Positions 48,091 through 56,783 of a stretch of 64,000 bases of DNA are shown here, piece by piece (position 1 is the stretch's first letter; each line of letters starts with the position of its first letter). The notes below the pieces were generated by a model that did not search any database, was not told the DNA's origin, and was given only the letters and a program-made list of their open reading frames with translations. The position numbers were made by a program, and so were the translations under genes. The stretch comes from Chlorobaculum sp. 24CR. GTDB taxonomy: Bacteria; Bacteroidota; Chlorobiia; Chlorobiales; Chlorobiaceae. The stretch covers positions 1 through 64,000 of the forward strand of contig NZ_SDGU01000028.1 of the NCBI RefSeq assembly GCF_004118635.1, written 5' to 3'.

Positions 48091-49542
48091 ATGGACGCTC
48101 GTACTATCACGGCCAAGGAACGCATGGCCATCCCCCGCCAGAAGATGCCCGCTCAGGATCCAGTGGAGCGCGCCGGCAACTTCAACGAGGTCAATCTCGG
48201 CCTGACGCCGGAACAGGCGCAGCAGGAAGCCCTGCGCTGCATTCAGTGCAAGGACCCGGTCTGCATCGCGGGATGCCCGGTCAATATCAAGATCGACCAG
48301 TTCATCAAGCTCATCGCCGAGGGCGACTTCATGGGCGCGGTCAGGAAGATCAAGGAGGACAACGTGCTGCCCTCGATCTGCGGTCGAGTCTGCCCGCAGG
48401 AGGACCAGTGCGAGAAGGTGTGCGTGATCGGCAAGAAGCACGAGCCGGTGGCCATCGGCAACCTCGAACGCTTCGTCGGCGACTACGAGCGCACGAGCGG
48501 TCAGAAGATCGATCCGAAAATCGCGCCTCCGACCGGCAAGAGTGTCGCCGTCGTCGGCAGCGGCCCGGCCAGCCTGAGCTGCGCCAACGATCTCGCGCAG
48601 TATGGCCACAAGGTGGTGGTGTTCGAAGCACTGCACGAGCTTGGCGGTGTGCTGATGTACGGCATTCCGGAGTTCCGCCTGCCGAAGGAGATCGTGCACG
48701 AAGAGCTCGACGGCCTGCGCCGCATGGGCATCGAGTTCCGCACCGACGTGGTGGTTGGACGCACCATCACCATCGACGAGCTGATGGAGGAGGAGGAGTT
48801 CGACGCGGTCTTCATCGGCGTCGGCGCTGGCCTGCCGTGGTTCATGGGCATCCCCGGCGAGAACCTCGTGGGCGTGCTCGCGGCCAACGAGTTCCTCACC
48901 AGGGTCAACCTCATGAAAGCCTACGACTTCCCGAAGAGCAGCGACACGCCGGTGTTCGACTGCAAGGGCAAGAACGTGGCGGTCTTCGGCGGCGGCAACA
49001 CCGCCATGGACGCCGTCCGCACGGCCAAGCGGCTCGGCGCGGAGCACGCCTACATTGTCTATCGCCGCTCCGAAAAGGAGATGCCCGCCCGCGAGGAGGA
49101 GATCCACAACGCCAAAGAGGAGGGCATCGAGTTCCTGCTGCTCACCACCCCGCTCGAATTCGTCGGCAACGACCAGGCCTGGCTCACCGGCGCGAAGTGC
49201 CAGAAGATGGAGCTTGGCGCGCCCGACGATTCGGGACGCCGCCGCCCGGTGCCGGTCGAAGGCTCGGAGTACATCCTGCCCATCGACATGGCGATCATCT
49301 CCATCGGCAACGGCTCTAACCCGCTCATCCATCAGACCACGCCCGACATCGAGGTCAGCAAGCGCGAGACCATCGTCGTGGACATCAACACCATGCAGAC
49401 CTCCAAGGAGAACGTCTATGCTGGCGGCGACATCGTCACCGGCGGCGCGACGGTGATTCTGGCGATGGGCGCAGGACGCACGGCGGCGGCGGCCATCAAC
49501 GAAAAGCTCGTCGGCAAGGCCAAGAACTTCGACGAGTGGTAA
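48091..49542 (+). CDS. nfnB: NfnB / GltD-like NADPH-binding FeS flavoprotein
   Basis: The 483-residue product is the large NfnAB subunit and belongs to the GltD (glutamate synthase small subunit) family. N-terminal [4Fe-4S] cysteines are seen in CIQCKDPVCIAGCPV and CGRVCPQEDQCEKVC. The FAD loop is GSGPASLSCANDLA, the NADPH loop is GGGNTAMDAVRTAK, and the final AGGDIVTGGATVILAMGAG is conserved. No glutamate synthase large subunit is beside it. The preceding nfnA gene decides the NfnB reading. Confidence 0.9.
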   Translation: MDARTITAKERMAIPRQKMPAQDPVERAGNFNEVNLGLTPEQAQQEALRCIQCKDPVCIAGCPVNIKIDQFIKLIAEGDFMGAVRKIKEDNVLPSICGRVCPQEDQCEKVCVIGKKHEPVAIGNLERFVGDYERTSGQKIDPKIAPPTGKSVAVVGSGPASLSCANDLAQYGHKVVVFEALHELGGVLMYGIPEFRLPKEIVHEELDGLRRMGIEFRTDVVVGRTITIDELMEEEEFDAVFIGVGAGLPWFMGIPGENLVGVLAANEFLTRVNLMKAYDFPKSSDTPVFDCKGKNVAVFGGGNTAMDAVRTAKRLGAEHAYIVYRRSEKEMPAREEEIHNAKEEGIEFLLLTTPLEFVGNDQAWLTGAKCQKMELGAPDDSGRRRPVPVEGSEYILPIDMAIISIGNGSNPLIHQTTPDIEVSKRETIVVDINTMQTSKENVYAGGDIVTGGATVILAMGAGRTAAAAINEKLVGKAKNFDEW

Positions 49543-49546
49543 GCCG

Positions 49547-49951
49547 GTGAGCGACCTGTACCGCTTCGGCATTTCGCTCGACAGGGAACTGATCGAGGCT
49601 TTCGACCGGCACATCAAGGCCCAGGGCTACCAGAGCCGGTCGGAGGCCCTCCGCGACCTCATCCGCGAGGAGCTGCTTCGCAAAACGCGGATGGAGGGCG
49701 GCCTTGTCGCCGGGGCCATCGTCATGACCTACGACCACCACAAGCGCGAGCTGGTCAACCGGCTCATCGACATCCAGCACGACTTTCACGACCTCATCAT
49801 CTCGACCCAGCATGTGCACCTCGACCACGAGAACTGCCTCGAAGTCGTCGCCGTCAAGGGCAACGCCCCGGAGATCGAAAAGCTCTCCAGCGCCCTCAAG
49901 GTGCTGGTTGGCGTGAAGCATCTCGACCTCTCTCTCTCCTCCGCCGACTGA
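49547..49951 (+). CDS. nikR: Nickel-responsive regulator NikR
   Basis: NikR is a ribbon-helix-helix repressor that senses nickel through an ACT-like domain. The 134-residue product has the RHH domain in the first 45 residues (RFGISLDRELIEAFDR, SRSEALRDLIREEL). The complete high-affinity nickel site is His78-x10-His89-x-His91-x5-Cys97, the same spacing as His76/87/89/Cys95 of E. coli NikR. Translation starts at GTG, 4 bases after nfnB. A strong inverted repeat that fits its operator lies about 50 bases downstream of its stop. Confidence 0.95.
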   Translation: MSDLYRFGISLDRELIEAFDRHIKAQGYQSRSEALRDLIREELLRKTRMEGGLVAGAIVMTYDHHKRELVNRLIDIQHDFHDLIISTQHVHLDHENCLEVVAVKGNAPEIEKLSSALKVLVGVKHLDLSLSSAD

Positions 49952-49992
49952 CTGACATTATCGGCAGGAAACCGATTCAACCCCGTTACCTG

Positions 49993-50021
49993 TTGCTCAT
50001 CGATAGCACAAATCTTATTTT
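49993..50021 (+). promoter_or_regulatory. Candidate sigma-70-like promoter of the nickel import genes
   Basis: TTGCTC (49993-49998) and TATTTT (50016-50021) are spaced 17 bases apart. They lie within the NikR inverted repeat and about 33 bases before the outer-membrane protein start. The match is moderate and rests on position. Confidence 0.4.
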
Positions 50022-50032
50022 CATGCTATCGA
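50000..50032. promoter_or_regulatory. Candidate NikR operator
   Basis: TCGATAGCA (50000-50008) and TGCTATCGA (50024-50032) form a perfect 9-base inverted repeat with a 15-base spacer. The inner 7-base half-sites GATAGCA and TGCTATC start 22 bases apart, the period of known NikR sites such as GTATGA-N16-TCATAC. It lies between nikR and the import genes and overlaps the candidate promoter. Confidence 0.75.
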
Positions 50033-50053
50033 CAACCACAACAACGCTTCGCC

Positions 50054-50848
50054 ATGCAGAAAAAAACCACGCTGCTCGCCTCGGCGCTCATGCTTTGCTC
50101 GACGCCGCTTTTTGCCGCCATGCCGCTCCAGACCGACGACACCGGCACCCAGGGCGCGACTCACAGCCAGATCGAAATTGGCGTGGAGTCCGCGACAAAC
50201 AAGGAGAGCAAAGCCGGAGTGTCATGCAAGGAGACCGGCGGCGCGGTTTCGGCCACCCTCACCTACGGTTTGACGGACAAGATCGACCTGATCGCCGGTA
50301 TGCCGTGGGAGTGGCGAACGGAAAAAGAGAATGGCGTGAAGATGGCTGATGAGCACGGCCTCGGCGACGTCGCCCTGCAAATCAAATGGCGCTTTTACGA
50401 ACTGCCCGACACCGGCTTCAGCCTCGCGCTCAAACCCGGCCTTACCCTGCCGACCGGCGACGAGCGCAAAGGCCTCGGCTCCGGCAAGGTTTCCGGCAAT
50501 GTGACGCTCATCGCCACGCGCGAGGCCAAGCTGGCCACCTTCCACTTCAACCTCGGCTACAGCCACAATGAGTACAAGCTCGACGAACTCAGCGAATCGT
50601 CGAGAACGAACATCTGGCGCGCGTCGATGGCCGCCGAGCTGAACGTGACCGACAAGCTCAGGGCCGTGGGCGACATCGGCATCGAGACAAATTCAGAGAA
50701 AGATTCGGATACCCATCCGGCCTACATTCTCGGCGGTCTGATCTACGAGGTCGCCGACAACGCCGACCTCGACCTCGGCATTCGTGGCGGCCTGAATGAC
50801 GCCGAAACCGACACCACGCTGCTCGCCGGCGTGACGATGCGCTTCTGA
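50054..50848 (+). CDS. Outer-membrane protein of the nickel import operon
   Basis: A 264-residue exported protein. The signal peptide covers about 1-21 (ending LFAA). The rest is a beta-strand-rich barrel of the type seen in transporter-like / MetA-pathway outer-membrane proteins, with PGLTLPTGD in the middle and a terminal Phe (GVTMRF). The NikR-like operator is just upstream and the importer genes just downstream, so it may be an outer-membrane nickel channel. That function is inferred from context only. There is no TonB-box-like or plug domain. Translation starts at 50054 without an obvious Shine-Dalgarno site. Confidence 0.78.
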   Translation: MQKKTTLLASALMLCSTPLFAAMPLQTDDTGTQGATHSQIEIGVESATNKESKAGVSCKETGGAVSATLTYGLTDKIDLIAGMPWEWRTEKENGVKMADEHGLGDVALQIKWRFYELPDTGFSLALKPGLTLPTGDERKGLGSGKVSGNVTLIATREAKLATFHFNLGYSHNEYKLDELSESSRTNIWRASMAAELNVTDKLRAVGDIGIETNSEKDSDTHPAYILGGLIYEVADNADLDLGIRGGLNDAETDTTLLAGVTMRF

Positions 50849-50871
50849 ACCAAACCACGGGAGAGCGAACC

Positions 50872-51900
50872 ATGCACATGTCGGACGCCTTGCTTTCGCC
50901 GGTTGTCGGCGGCGCGTTCTGGGCAATCAGCGCCGGGATGATCGGCCTGTCGTCGAGGAAAATCCCGGCGGAACCAGACGGCTCGAAGACCGTGCTGATG
51001 GGGGTGATGGGCGCGTTCGTCTTCGCGGCGCAGATGATAAACTTCACCATTCCCGGCACCGGATCGAGCGGGCACATCGGCGGCGGCCTCTTGCTCTCGG
51101 TGCTGCTCGGCCCGTGGCGGGCCTTCATCGCGCTCGCCTCGGTGCTCGTCATCCAGGCGCTCTTCTTCGCCGACGGCGGCCTGCTCGCCCTCGGCTGCAA
51201 CATCTTCAACATCGCCTTCATCCCGGCCTTCGTCGCCTGGCCGCTCCTCTTCCGCCCCATCGCGGGCGACGGCAGCTCACCCGTGCGCCTCGCCACGGCG
51301 AGCATCGCCGCCGCCACGTTCGGTCTGCTGGCCGGAGCCTTTTCGGTGGTGACGCAGACCACGCTGTCCGGCATCTCTGACCTGCCGTTCAACCTCTTCG
51401 TCTTCTTCATGCTGCCGATCCACGTGGCCATCGGCATCGTCGAAGGGGTGCTGACCTGGGGTGTGCTCTCGTTCATCACCTCCACCGAACCGGGGCTTCT
51501 GCGCCCGACCTCCGAAACTCGCGCCCCGAAAACCGGCATCGTGACGGCGAGCCTGTTCGTCGCAGCGCTCGCCATCGGCGGGGCGCTTTCGTGGTTCGCC
51601 TCATCGAATCCGGACGGCCTGGAGTGGTCGGTCGCCAAAGTGGTCGGCAAGGAGGAGCTGGACTCGCCCGCCGAAACGGCTCACGAGTTCCTCGAAGGAT
51701 TGCAGAAAAAGCTGGCGATCCTGCCGGACTACGATTTCAGGAAAACCGGCGACGAGGCGACGACGACAGCCCCGACGGCCTCGCCCGTCAACGCCGGAAC
51801 CTCGCTCTCCGGCATCGCCGGAAGCCTGATGGTGCTCGTGCTTGCCGGAGCGGCGGGCCTCTTTTTGCGCAAACGCTCGCCAATGTCCGGAAAACCGTGA
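50872..51900 (+). CDS. cbiM: ECF nickel/cobalt transporter substrate subunit NikM/CbiM with PDGLE domain
   Basis: The S component of a nickel/cobalt ECF importer. The 342-residue product begins MHMSDALLSPVV, with the conserved His2 that binds the metal at the N-terminus. Six or more membrane spans follow. A C-terminal part (about 240-342) carries NPDGLEW, the PDGLE (CbiN/NikN-like) domain, and a last membrane span with a basic tail. The small CbiN/NikN subunit is thus fused to CbiM. Start is supported by GGGAGAG 8 bases before the ATG. The nickel reading rests on the neighbouring nikR and operator, so nikM is the better functional label. Confidence 0.93.
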   Translation: MHMSDALLSPVVGGAFWAISAGMIGLSSRKIPAEPDGSKTVLMGVMGAFVFAAQMINFTIPGTGSSGHIGGGLLLSVLLGPWRAFIALASVLVIQALFFADGGLLALGCNIFNIAFIPAFVAWPLLFRPIAGDGSSPVRLATASIAAATFGLLAGAFSVVTQTTLSGISDLPFNLFVFFMLPIHVAIGIVEGVLTWGVLSFITSTEPGLLRPTSETRAPKTGIVTASLFVAALAIGGALSWFASSNPDGLEWSVAKVVGKEELDSPAETAHEFLEGLQKKLAILPDYDFRKTGDEATTTAPTASPVNAGTSLSGIAGSLMVLVLAGAAGLFLRKRSPMSGKP

Positions 51901-52649
51901 CGAACCGCTTCGACATCGGCAACCTGCGCAACGACAATCCATCGCGCCCGCTGCCGGTTGGAGACGGCGCGGCCATCGTCATGCTCGCGCTCTTCATCCT
52001 CTTTGTGATCTCCGTGCCGAAGTTCGACCTCGCCGGAGTGATCGCTTTCGCGGCCTTTCCTCTGCTCTTCGCGACCGCCGCCGGAATCCCGCTGCTGCCG
52101 CTCCTCAAGCGCCTCGTCGTCGTTTCGCCCTTTATCCTCTTCATGGCGGCGGGCAACCTCGCGCTCGACCGCTCCGCCGCCGTGACGATAGCCGGACTGG
52201 CCATCACCGGCGGCGCGGTTTCGGCCTCGGTGATCGTGCTGAAAACGGTGGTGACGCTCGTCGCGCTGCTCTCGCTCATGGCCATCATGCCCTTCCACCG
52301 CTTCGGCATGGCGCTCCGGAGCCTCCGCGTGCCGGAGCCGTTCGTCACGCAACTGCTGCTGGTCTGGCGCTACAGCTTTCTGCTCGCCGAGGAGGCCGAA
52401 ATGATGCAGAAAGCGCGTGACCTGCGCAGCTTCGGGGGGCGCGGCAAGGGGGTGCTCGTGACGGCGCGGCTCATCGGCTCGCTCTTCATCGGCACGACCG
52501 CGCGGGCCGAGCGAATCTACATGGCAATGAGCGCACGCGGCTTCATCGCGGCGCTGGATTCACGCCCAGCCATGCCGCTGAAGCCCGGCGACGTCGCCGC
52601 AATCGCTGGCGCGGCGGCGCTCTTCGCCCTTGTTCGCCACCTTTTCTGA
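51897..52649 (+). CDS. cbiQ: ECF transporter T component (CbiQ/NikQ)
   Basis: The membrane-embedded coupling subunit that links the substrate protein to the ATPase. About 250 residues with several hydrophobic segments. The two ATPase-coupling motifs of T components are visible as KARDLRSFGGRG and MSARGF (the Ala-Arg-Gly type). The start is a GTG at 51897 that overlaps the stop of cbiM as GTGA. The same frame stays open further upstream, but that part lies inside cbiM and is rejected. Confidence 0.92.
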   Translation: MTNRFDIGNLRNDNPSRPLPVGDGAAIVMLALFILFVISVPKFDLAGVIAFAAFPLLFATAAGIPLLPLLKRLVVVSPFILFMAAGNLALDRSAAVTIAGLAITGGAVSASVIVLKTVVTLVALLSLMAIMPFHRFGMALRSLRVPEPFVTQLLLVWRYSFLLAEEAEMMQKARDLRSFGGRGKGVLVTARLIGSLFIGTTARAERIYMAMSARGFIAALDSRPAMPLKPGDVAAIAGAAALFALVRHLF

Positions 52650-52676
52650 ACACCTTTTTCCGCAGGAGATTCCGAT

Positions 52677-53399
52677 TTGATCGAGATCGAACAGCTCGCC
52701 TTCGCCTACCCCGACGGCACCAAAGCGCTCGACGGTCTCAGCCTCTGCGTGGCAAAAGGCGAATCGCTCGGCATCGCCGGATCGAATGGCGCGGGCAAAT
52801 CGACCCTCGTCAGCCACCTGAACGCCTGGCATCTGCCGCAGGCGGGATCGGCGCGAATCGGCGGCATCGCGGTGGAAAGGAAAACGGTCGAGCAGATTCG
52901 GCAGATGGTGGGGCTGGTTTTCCAGAAACCGGACGATCAACTCTTCATGGCGAGGGTTTACGACGACGTGATGTTCGGCCCCTCGAATCTCGGCATGGGC
53001 GAAGCGGAGAGCCGCGCCGAAGCCGAACGTCTGCTGCGGCTGTTCGGGCTTTGGGAGGTGCGCGACAAACCGCCCGCCCACCTCTCGCAAGGCCAGAAGC
53101 GCTTCGCCGCGCTGGCGGCGGTGCTCGTCATGAAGCCGGAGCTTCTCGTCATGGACGAACCCACCTCCGACCTCGACCCCCGCAACCGCCGGATGCTCAT
53201 CCGACTGGTCAACGGTTTGCCGACCACAAAACTCACCGTCTCCCACGACCTTGACTTCATCTGGGAAACCTGCACCCGCGTCTGCATCATGAACAAAGGA
53301 AAGATCATCGCCGATGGCCCAACAAAAGAGATTCTCGCGAATCGCGAGCTGCTCGAAGCGAACGGCCTGGAGCTTCCGCTCAGGTTGCAGGGCGAATAA
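52677..53399 (+). CDS. cbiO: ECF transporter ATPase (CbiO/NikO)
   Basis: The ATP-binding subunit of the nickel/cobalt ECF importer. The 240-residue product has Walker A GSNGAGKS (about 35-42), the Q-loop LVFQKPDDQLF, the signature LSQGQKRFAALAAV, Walker B LLVMDEPTSDLDP and the switch His in TVSHDLDF. The start is a TTG at 52677, set by AGGAG 8 bases upstream. It completes the NikM-Q-O set; only one ATPase gene is present, so it should act as a homodimer. Confidence 0.95.
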   Translation: MIEIEQLAFAYPDGTKALDGLSLCVAKGESLGIAGSNGAGKSTLVSHLNAWHLPQAGSARIGGIAVERKTVEQIRQMVGLVFQKPDDQLFMARVYDDVMFGPSNLGMGEAESRAEAERLLRLFGLWEVRDKPPAHLSQGQKRFAALAAVLVMKPELLVMDEPTSDLDPRNRRMLIRLVNGLPTTKLTVSHDLDFIWETCTRVCIMNKGKIIADGPTKEILANRELLEANGLELPLRLQGE

Positions 53400-53635
53400 A
53401 AACATTCTTCCTTCCCATGAGGCTGTCTCAAAAGCCCTGTCAATGCCGGCTGAAGCGGCGCTTCGACGGCGCGGCGTGAAGTCTCATGGAAAAATGGTTA
53501 TTTTCATCCACCGCCAACGCGCTGGCAAGCGCGAGTAAGCAGTGCAATCAAAAGCGGCGAGTGTGAATCACCGCGGTCGTCCCGAAAATTCCGGGCAGGG
53601 CCAGGCATCAAGTCAGTACAAAATCGAAACGCAAC

Positions 53636-54289
53636 ATGATGGATAAACGAGGTCGGAACCAACTGCTGCCTGCGGCAATCGCGCTGTTCTGCCTTGTCTC
53701 TTTTCTGTTCTTCGACCAACCGCTGACGCTGTTTTTCCACCAGCTCGACACCGGACTCTGGCATCGCGTCTGGGAGGCAATCACCAGAGCGGGGCAATCC
53801 GAATGGTATCTCGCGGGCGGTCTCCTTTTGTACGCCGGATTCCGGAAGCGGAATCGTCAAATCTCCGTGAAAGGGTTGTTCCTGTTCAGCACGGTGGCCG
53901 CGTCGGGACTGACGTCCGATCTCTTCAAAATCATCCTCTGCCGGGCGAGACCAACGCTTTTCCTGCAACAGGGTATCTATGGATTCGACCTGTTCGGATG
54001 GCATTTCGATCACACCTGGCAGTCGTTTCCCTCCGGCCATTCAACGACAGCCCTGAGCGCGGCGCTGAGTCTGTCGCTGCTCTTTCCGCGCTTCAGGCCC
54101 GCGTTCATCATCGCCGGAGTCGTGATCGCCGCGAGCCGCGTCGTGCTCTGCCAGCACTACCTGAGCGACATCGTGGCCGGTTCAGCGCTCGGCGTCGCGA
54201 CGGTCGCGCTGCTCTACCGTCGCTTTTTCCCGCCCGTTGCGGGTGACAAGCCCAGATTACCAATGCTCTCTTTCGACCATTCGCCATGA
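53636..54289 (+). CDS. PAP2-family lipid phosphatase
   Basis: A 217-residue polytopic protein with the three PAP2 motifs: KIILCRARP (KxxxxxxRP form), FPSGHST and SRVVLCQHYLSD. PAP2 proteins remove phosphate from undecaprenyl pyrophosphate, phosphatidic acid or lipid A. As the first gene of a four-gene overlapping operon with glycosyltransferases, it may recycle the polyprenyl carrier or prepare a lipid acceptor. It overlaps the next gene by ATGA. The 236 bases upstream hold no gene. Confidence 0.9.
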   Translation: MMDKRGRNQLLPAAIALFCLVSFLFFDQPLTLFFHQLDTGLWHRVWEAITRAGQSEWYLAGGLLLYAGFRKRNRQISVKGLFLFSTVAASGLTSDLFKIILCRARPTLFLQQGIYGFDLFGWHFDHTWQSFPSGHSTTALSAALSLSLLFPRFRPAFIIAGVVIAASRVVLCQHYLSDIVAGSALGVATVALLYRRFFPPVAGDKPRLPMLSFDHSP

Positions 54290-55851
54290 AACCAGAATCA
54301 CAGACGCCAAACAGAAACACGCTCCTCGCCGGTCTGGCCCTCCTCGTCTTCCTGTGCTTTTTCGCCGGAATCGGTTCCGGCCCGCTCTTCGACGTGGACG
54401 AAGGCGCGTTCAGCGAGGCGACGCGCGAAATGCTGGTGTCGAAAAACTACCTCACCACCTACCTGAACGGCGCGCTCCGCTTCGACAAACCAATCCTGAT
54501 CTACTGGCTGCAACTGCTCTCGATCAAAACCTTCGGCATCAACGAGCTGGCCTTCCGGCTACCATCGGCCATCGCAGCGGCGTTCTGGGCGGGCGCGATT
54601 TATCTCTTCGTGCGCCGCGAGCGCAACGAAACCGAGGCGATGTTCGCCACGGCGCTGATGGCGCTTTCGTTGCAGGTGAGCATCATCGCCAAGGCGGCCA
54701 TCGCCGACGCCGTGCTCAACCTCTGCCTGGCCGTTGCGCTCGCGGCGCTCTTCACCCACTGGCGCACGAAGCGACGATCGTGGATTTACGTCGCGTTCGC
54801 GGCAATGGGGTTCGGAATGCTCGACAAGGGGCCGGTGGCGATTCTCATTCCGGTGGTGGTCTCATTTCTCTTCTTCCTTGCGCAGAAGGAGTTAAAGGCG
54901 TGGTTCCGCGCCATGCTCAATCCGACGGCCATCGCGCTCTTTCTGGTGATCGCGCTGCCGTGGTACATACTCGAATACCGCGAGCAGGGACAGGCCTTCA
55001 TCGACGGCTTTTTCCTGAAGCACAACGTCAGCCGCTTCAAAGGCTCGATGGAGGGACATTCCGGCTCGCTGCTGTACTACATTCCGGTGGTGCTCATCGG
55101 CCTGATGCCCTCGACCGGGCTGTTTTTCGGACTCTTCACCAGGCTCCGCTCACGCCTTGCCGACCCGCTCTGGCAGTTCTGCCTGATCTGGTTCGCCTTC
55201 GTCTTCGTCTTCTTTTCACTTTCGGGCACCAAGCTGCCGCACTACATGATCTACGGCTACACGCCGCTCTTCATCCTCTTTGGCGCGGAGCTGTCGAAAA
55301 TCGAGCGCTCCTGGCTGCTCGCGCTCTGGCCCGCCGGTTTGTTGCTGCTCCTCGCCGCCCTGCCGCTCGTGCTGGCGCAGTTGATGCCGTCGATGGACAA
55401 TCTCTTCATCCAGGCCCAGCTTCAGGGATTTCTCGCGGAGATGGCGGCCATCCACTTTTCGCTGCTCATGCTCGCGGCGGCGGCGCTCTGTGTGCTGCTG
55501 CAATTCCTGCCGGTGATCGCGCCTCCGTTGCGCTTCATCATCGGCGGAGCTTTGCTGACCTTCTCATTCAACTTCGTGGCGATGCCGATGGCCGCCAGAG
55601 TGATGCAGGCACCGGTCAAAGAGGCGGCGCTCTTGGCCCGGAAGGAGGGTCTGAAAATCGTGATGTGGGAGGTCTATTACCCCTCTTTTTTCGTATATTC
55701 AGGCTCTTTTGCCGAACGGCGCTTCCCCGAACCGGGTGACGTGGTGCTCACCAGCATCGACCGTCTCGAAAAGCTCGGCCCGGTCGAGCGGCTGTACGGC
55801 AAGCATGGAATCATGCTCGTCAGAATGCCGACTCAACCGACTTCCCGATGA
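54286..55851 (+). CDS. ArnT/PMT-type lipid-linked glycosyltransferase
   Basis: A 521-residue integral membrane protein of the GT83 (ArnT)/PMT superfamily, which moves a sugar from polyprenyl phosphate to an acceptor outside the inner membrane. The N-terminal part has the acidic loop GPLFDVDEGAFSEATREM (conserved Asp-Glu near residue 40), KPILIYWLQ and ELAFRLPSAIAA. Around twelve spans follow. The start overlaps the PAP2 stop (ATGA) and the end overlaps the GT2 gene (ATGA), so these genes are translationally coupled. The sugar and acceptor are unknown. Confidence 0.88.
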   Translation: MKPESQTPNRNTLLAGLALLVFLCFFAGIGSGPLFDVDEGAFSEATREMLVSKNYLTTYLNGALRFDKPILIYWLQLLSIKTFGINELAFRLPSAIAAAFWAGAIYLFVRRERNETEAMFATALMALSLQVSIIAKAAIADAVLNLCLAVALAALFTHWRTKRRSWIYVAFAAMGFGMLDKGPVAILIPVVVSFLFFLAQKELKAWFRAMLNPTAIALFLVIALPWYILEYREQGQAFIDGFFLKHNVSRFKGSMEGHSGSLLYYIPVVLIGLMPSTGLFFGLFTRLRSRLADPLWQFCLIWFAFVFVFFSLSGTKLPHYMIYGYTPLFILFGAELSKIERSWLLALWPAGLLLLLAALPLVLAQLMPSMDNLFIQAQLQGFLAEMAAIHFSLLMLAAAALCVLLQFLPVIAPPLRFIIGGALLTFSFNFVAMPMAARVMQAPVKEAALLARKEGLKIVMWEVYYPSFFVYSGSFAERRFPEPGDVVLTSIDRLEKLGPVERLYGKHGIMLVRMPTQPTSR

Positions 55852-56783
55852 AACTCTCTGTCGTCATACCCCTCATGAACGAGGCCGAAAGCATCGGCCC
55901 GCTCTTCCTGGCGCTCGCCTCGGCGCTCCGGGGCATCGAGCACGAAATCGTTCTGGTCGATGACGGCTCGACCGATTCGACCGTTGCCGAAATCGAACGG
56001 CTCGCTCCGGCGAACGCGAGGCTGGTGGTGCTCAACAAGAATTACGGCCAGACGGCGGCCATGTCGGCAGGCATCGACGAGGCCCAGGGCGAGCTGATCG
56101 CCACGATGGATGGCGATTTGCAGAACGACCCCGCCGACATTCCGATGATGATCGCCCACCTCGAATCAAAAAAGCTCGACGTGGTCGCAGGCAGGCGGGC
56201 GGGCCGGAAAGATGGCATGATGCTGCGCAAGATTCCGAGCAGGATCGCCAACGCGCTGATCCGGAACCTGACCAACGTCCACATCCGCGATTACGGCTGC
56301 ACGCTGAAAGTATTCAAGCACGACGTGGCGAAAAATCTCGGTCTGTACGGCGAACTGCACCGCTTCATTCCGGTGCTCGTGCAGCTCTACGGCGCGAGGA
56401 TGGAGGAGGTTGACGTAAGGCACCACGCGAGGAAATACGGCAAGTCGAAGTACGGCATCGGCAGAACGTTGAAGGTGTTGAGTGACCTCCTGTTCATGGT
56501 TTTTTACCAGAAGTACGCCCACCGGCCAATGCACCTGTTCGGCTCGCTTGGCTTCATCACGCTGTTCGTCGGCCTCGGCATCGATTTCTACCTGCTCGCG
56601 CTCAAAGTGCTCGGTCACGACATCGGCGGACGCCCGCTTCTCAGCCTCGGCGTCATTCTGACCTTCATCGGCATCCAGCTCATCACCACCGGCTTCATCG
56701 CCGAATTCATCATGCGCACCTACTACGAGTCGCAGAACAAGAAACCCTATATCATCAGAGAGATCGTTGACAAAAGCAAGTAG
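55848..56783 (+). CDS. Polyprenyl-phosphate glycosyltransferase, GT2 (DPM1/ArnC-like)
   Basis: A 311-residue GT2 enzyme that should transfer a sugar to a polyprenyl phosphate on the cytoplasmic side. The GT-A domain has VVIPLMNEAESI, VDDGSTDST, a DXD-like TMDGDLQND, and HRFIPVLVQLYGA. Two C-terminal membrane spans follow (about 230-290). This is the donor-making partner of the ArnT-like protein: it makes the lipid-linked sugar that ArnT uses. Overlaps by ATGA upstream and by 17 bases with the next gene. Confidence 0.92.
   Translation: MKLSVVIPLMNEAESIGPLFLALASALRGIEHEIVLVDDGSTDSTVAEIERLAPANARLVVLNKNYGQTAAMSAGIDEAQGELIATMDGDLQNDPADIPMMIAHLESKKLDVVAGRRAGRKDGMMLRKIPSRIANALIRNLTNVHIRDYGCTLKVFKHDVAKNLGLYGELHRFIPVLVQLYGARMEEVDVRHHARKYGKSKYGIGRTLKVLSDLLFMVFYQKYAHRPMHLFGSLGFITLFVGLGIDFYLLALKVLGHDIGGRPLLSLGVILTFIGIQLITTGFIAEFIMRTYYESQNKKPYIIREIVDKSK

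Noticed and set aside
48070-49617. 515-codon minus-strand frame over nfnB
   Set aside because: Shadow of a gene with intact FeS, FAD and NADPH motifs.
51591-51896. N-terminal extension of cbiQ
   Set aside because: It lies inside cbiM. The GTGA overlap at 51897 gives a normal CbiQ length.
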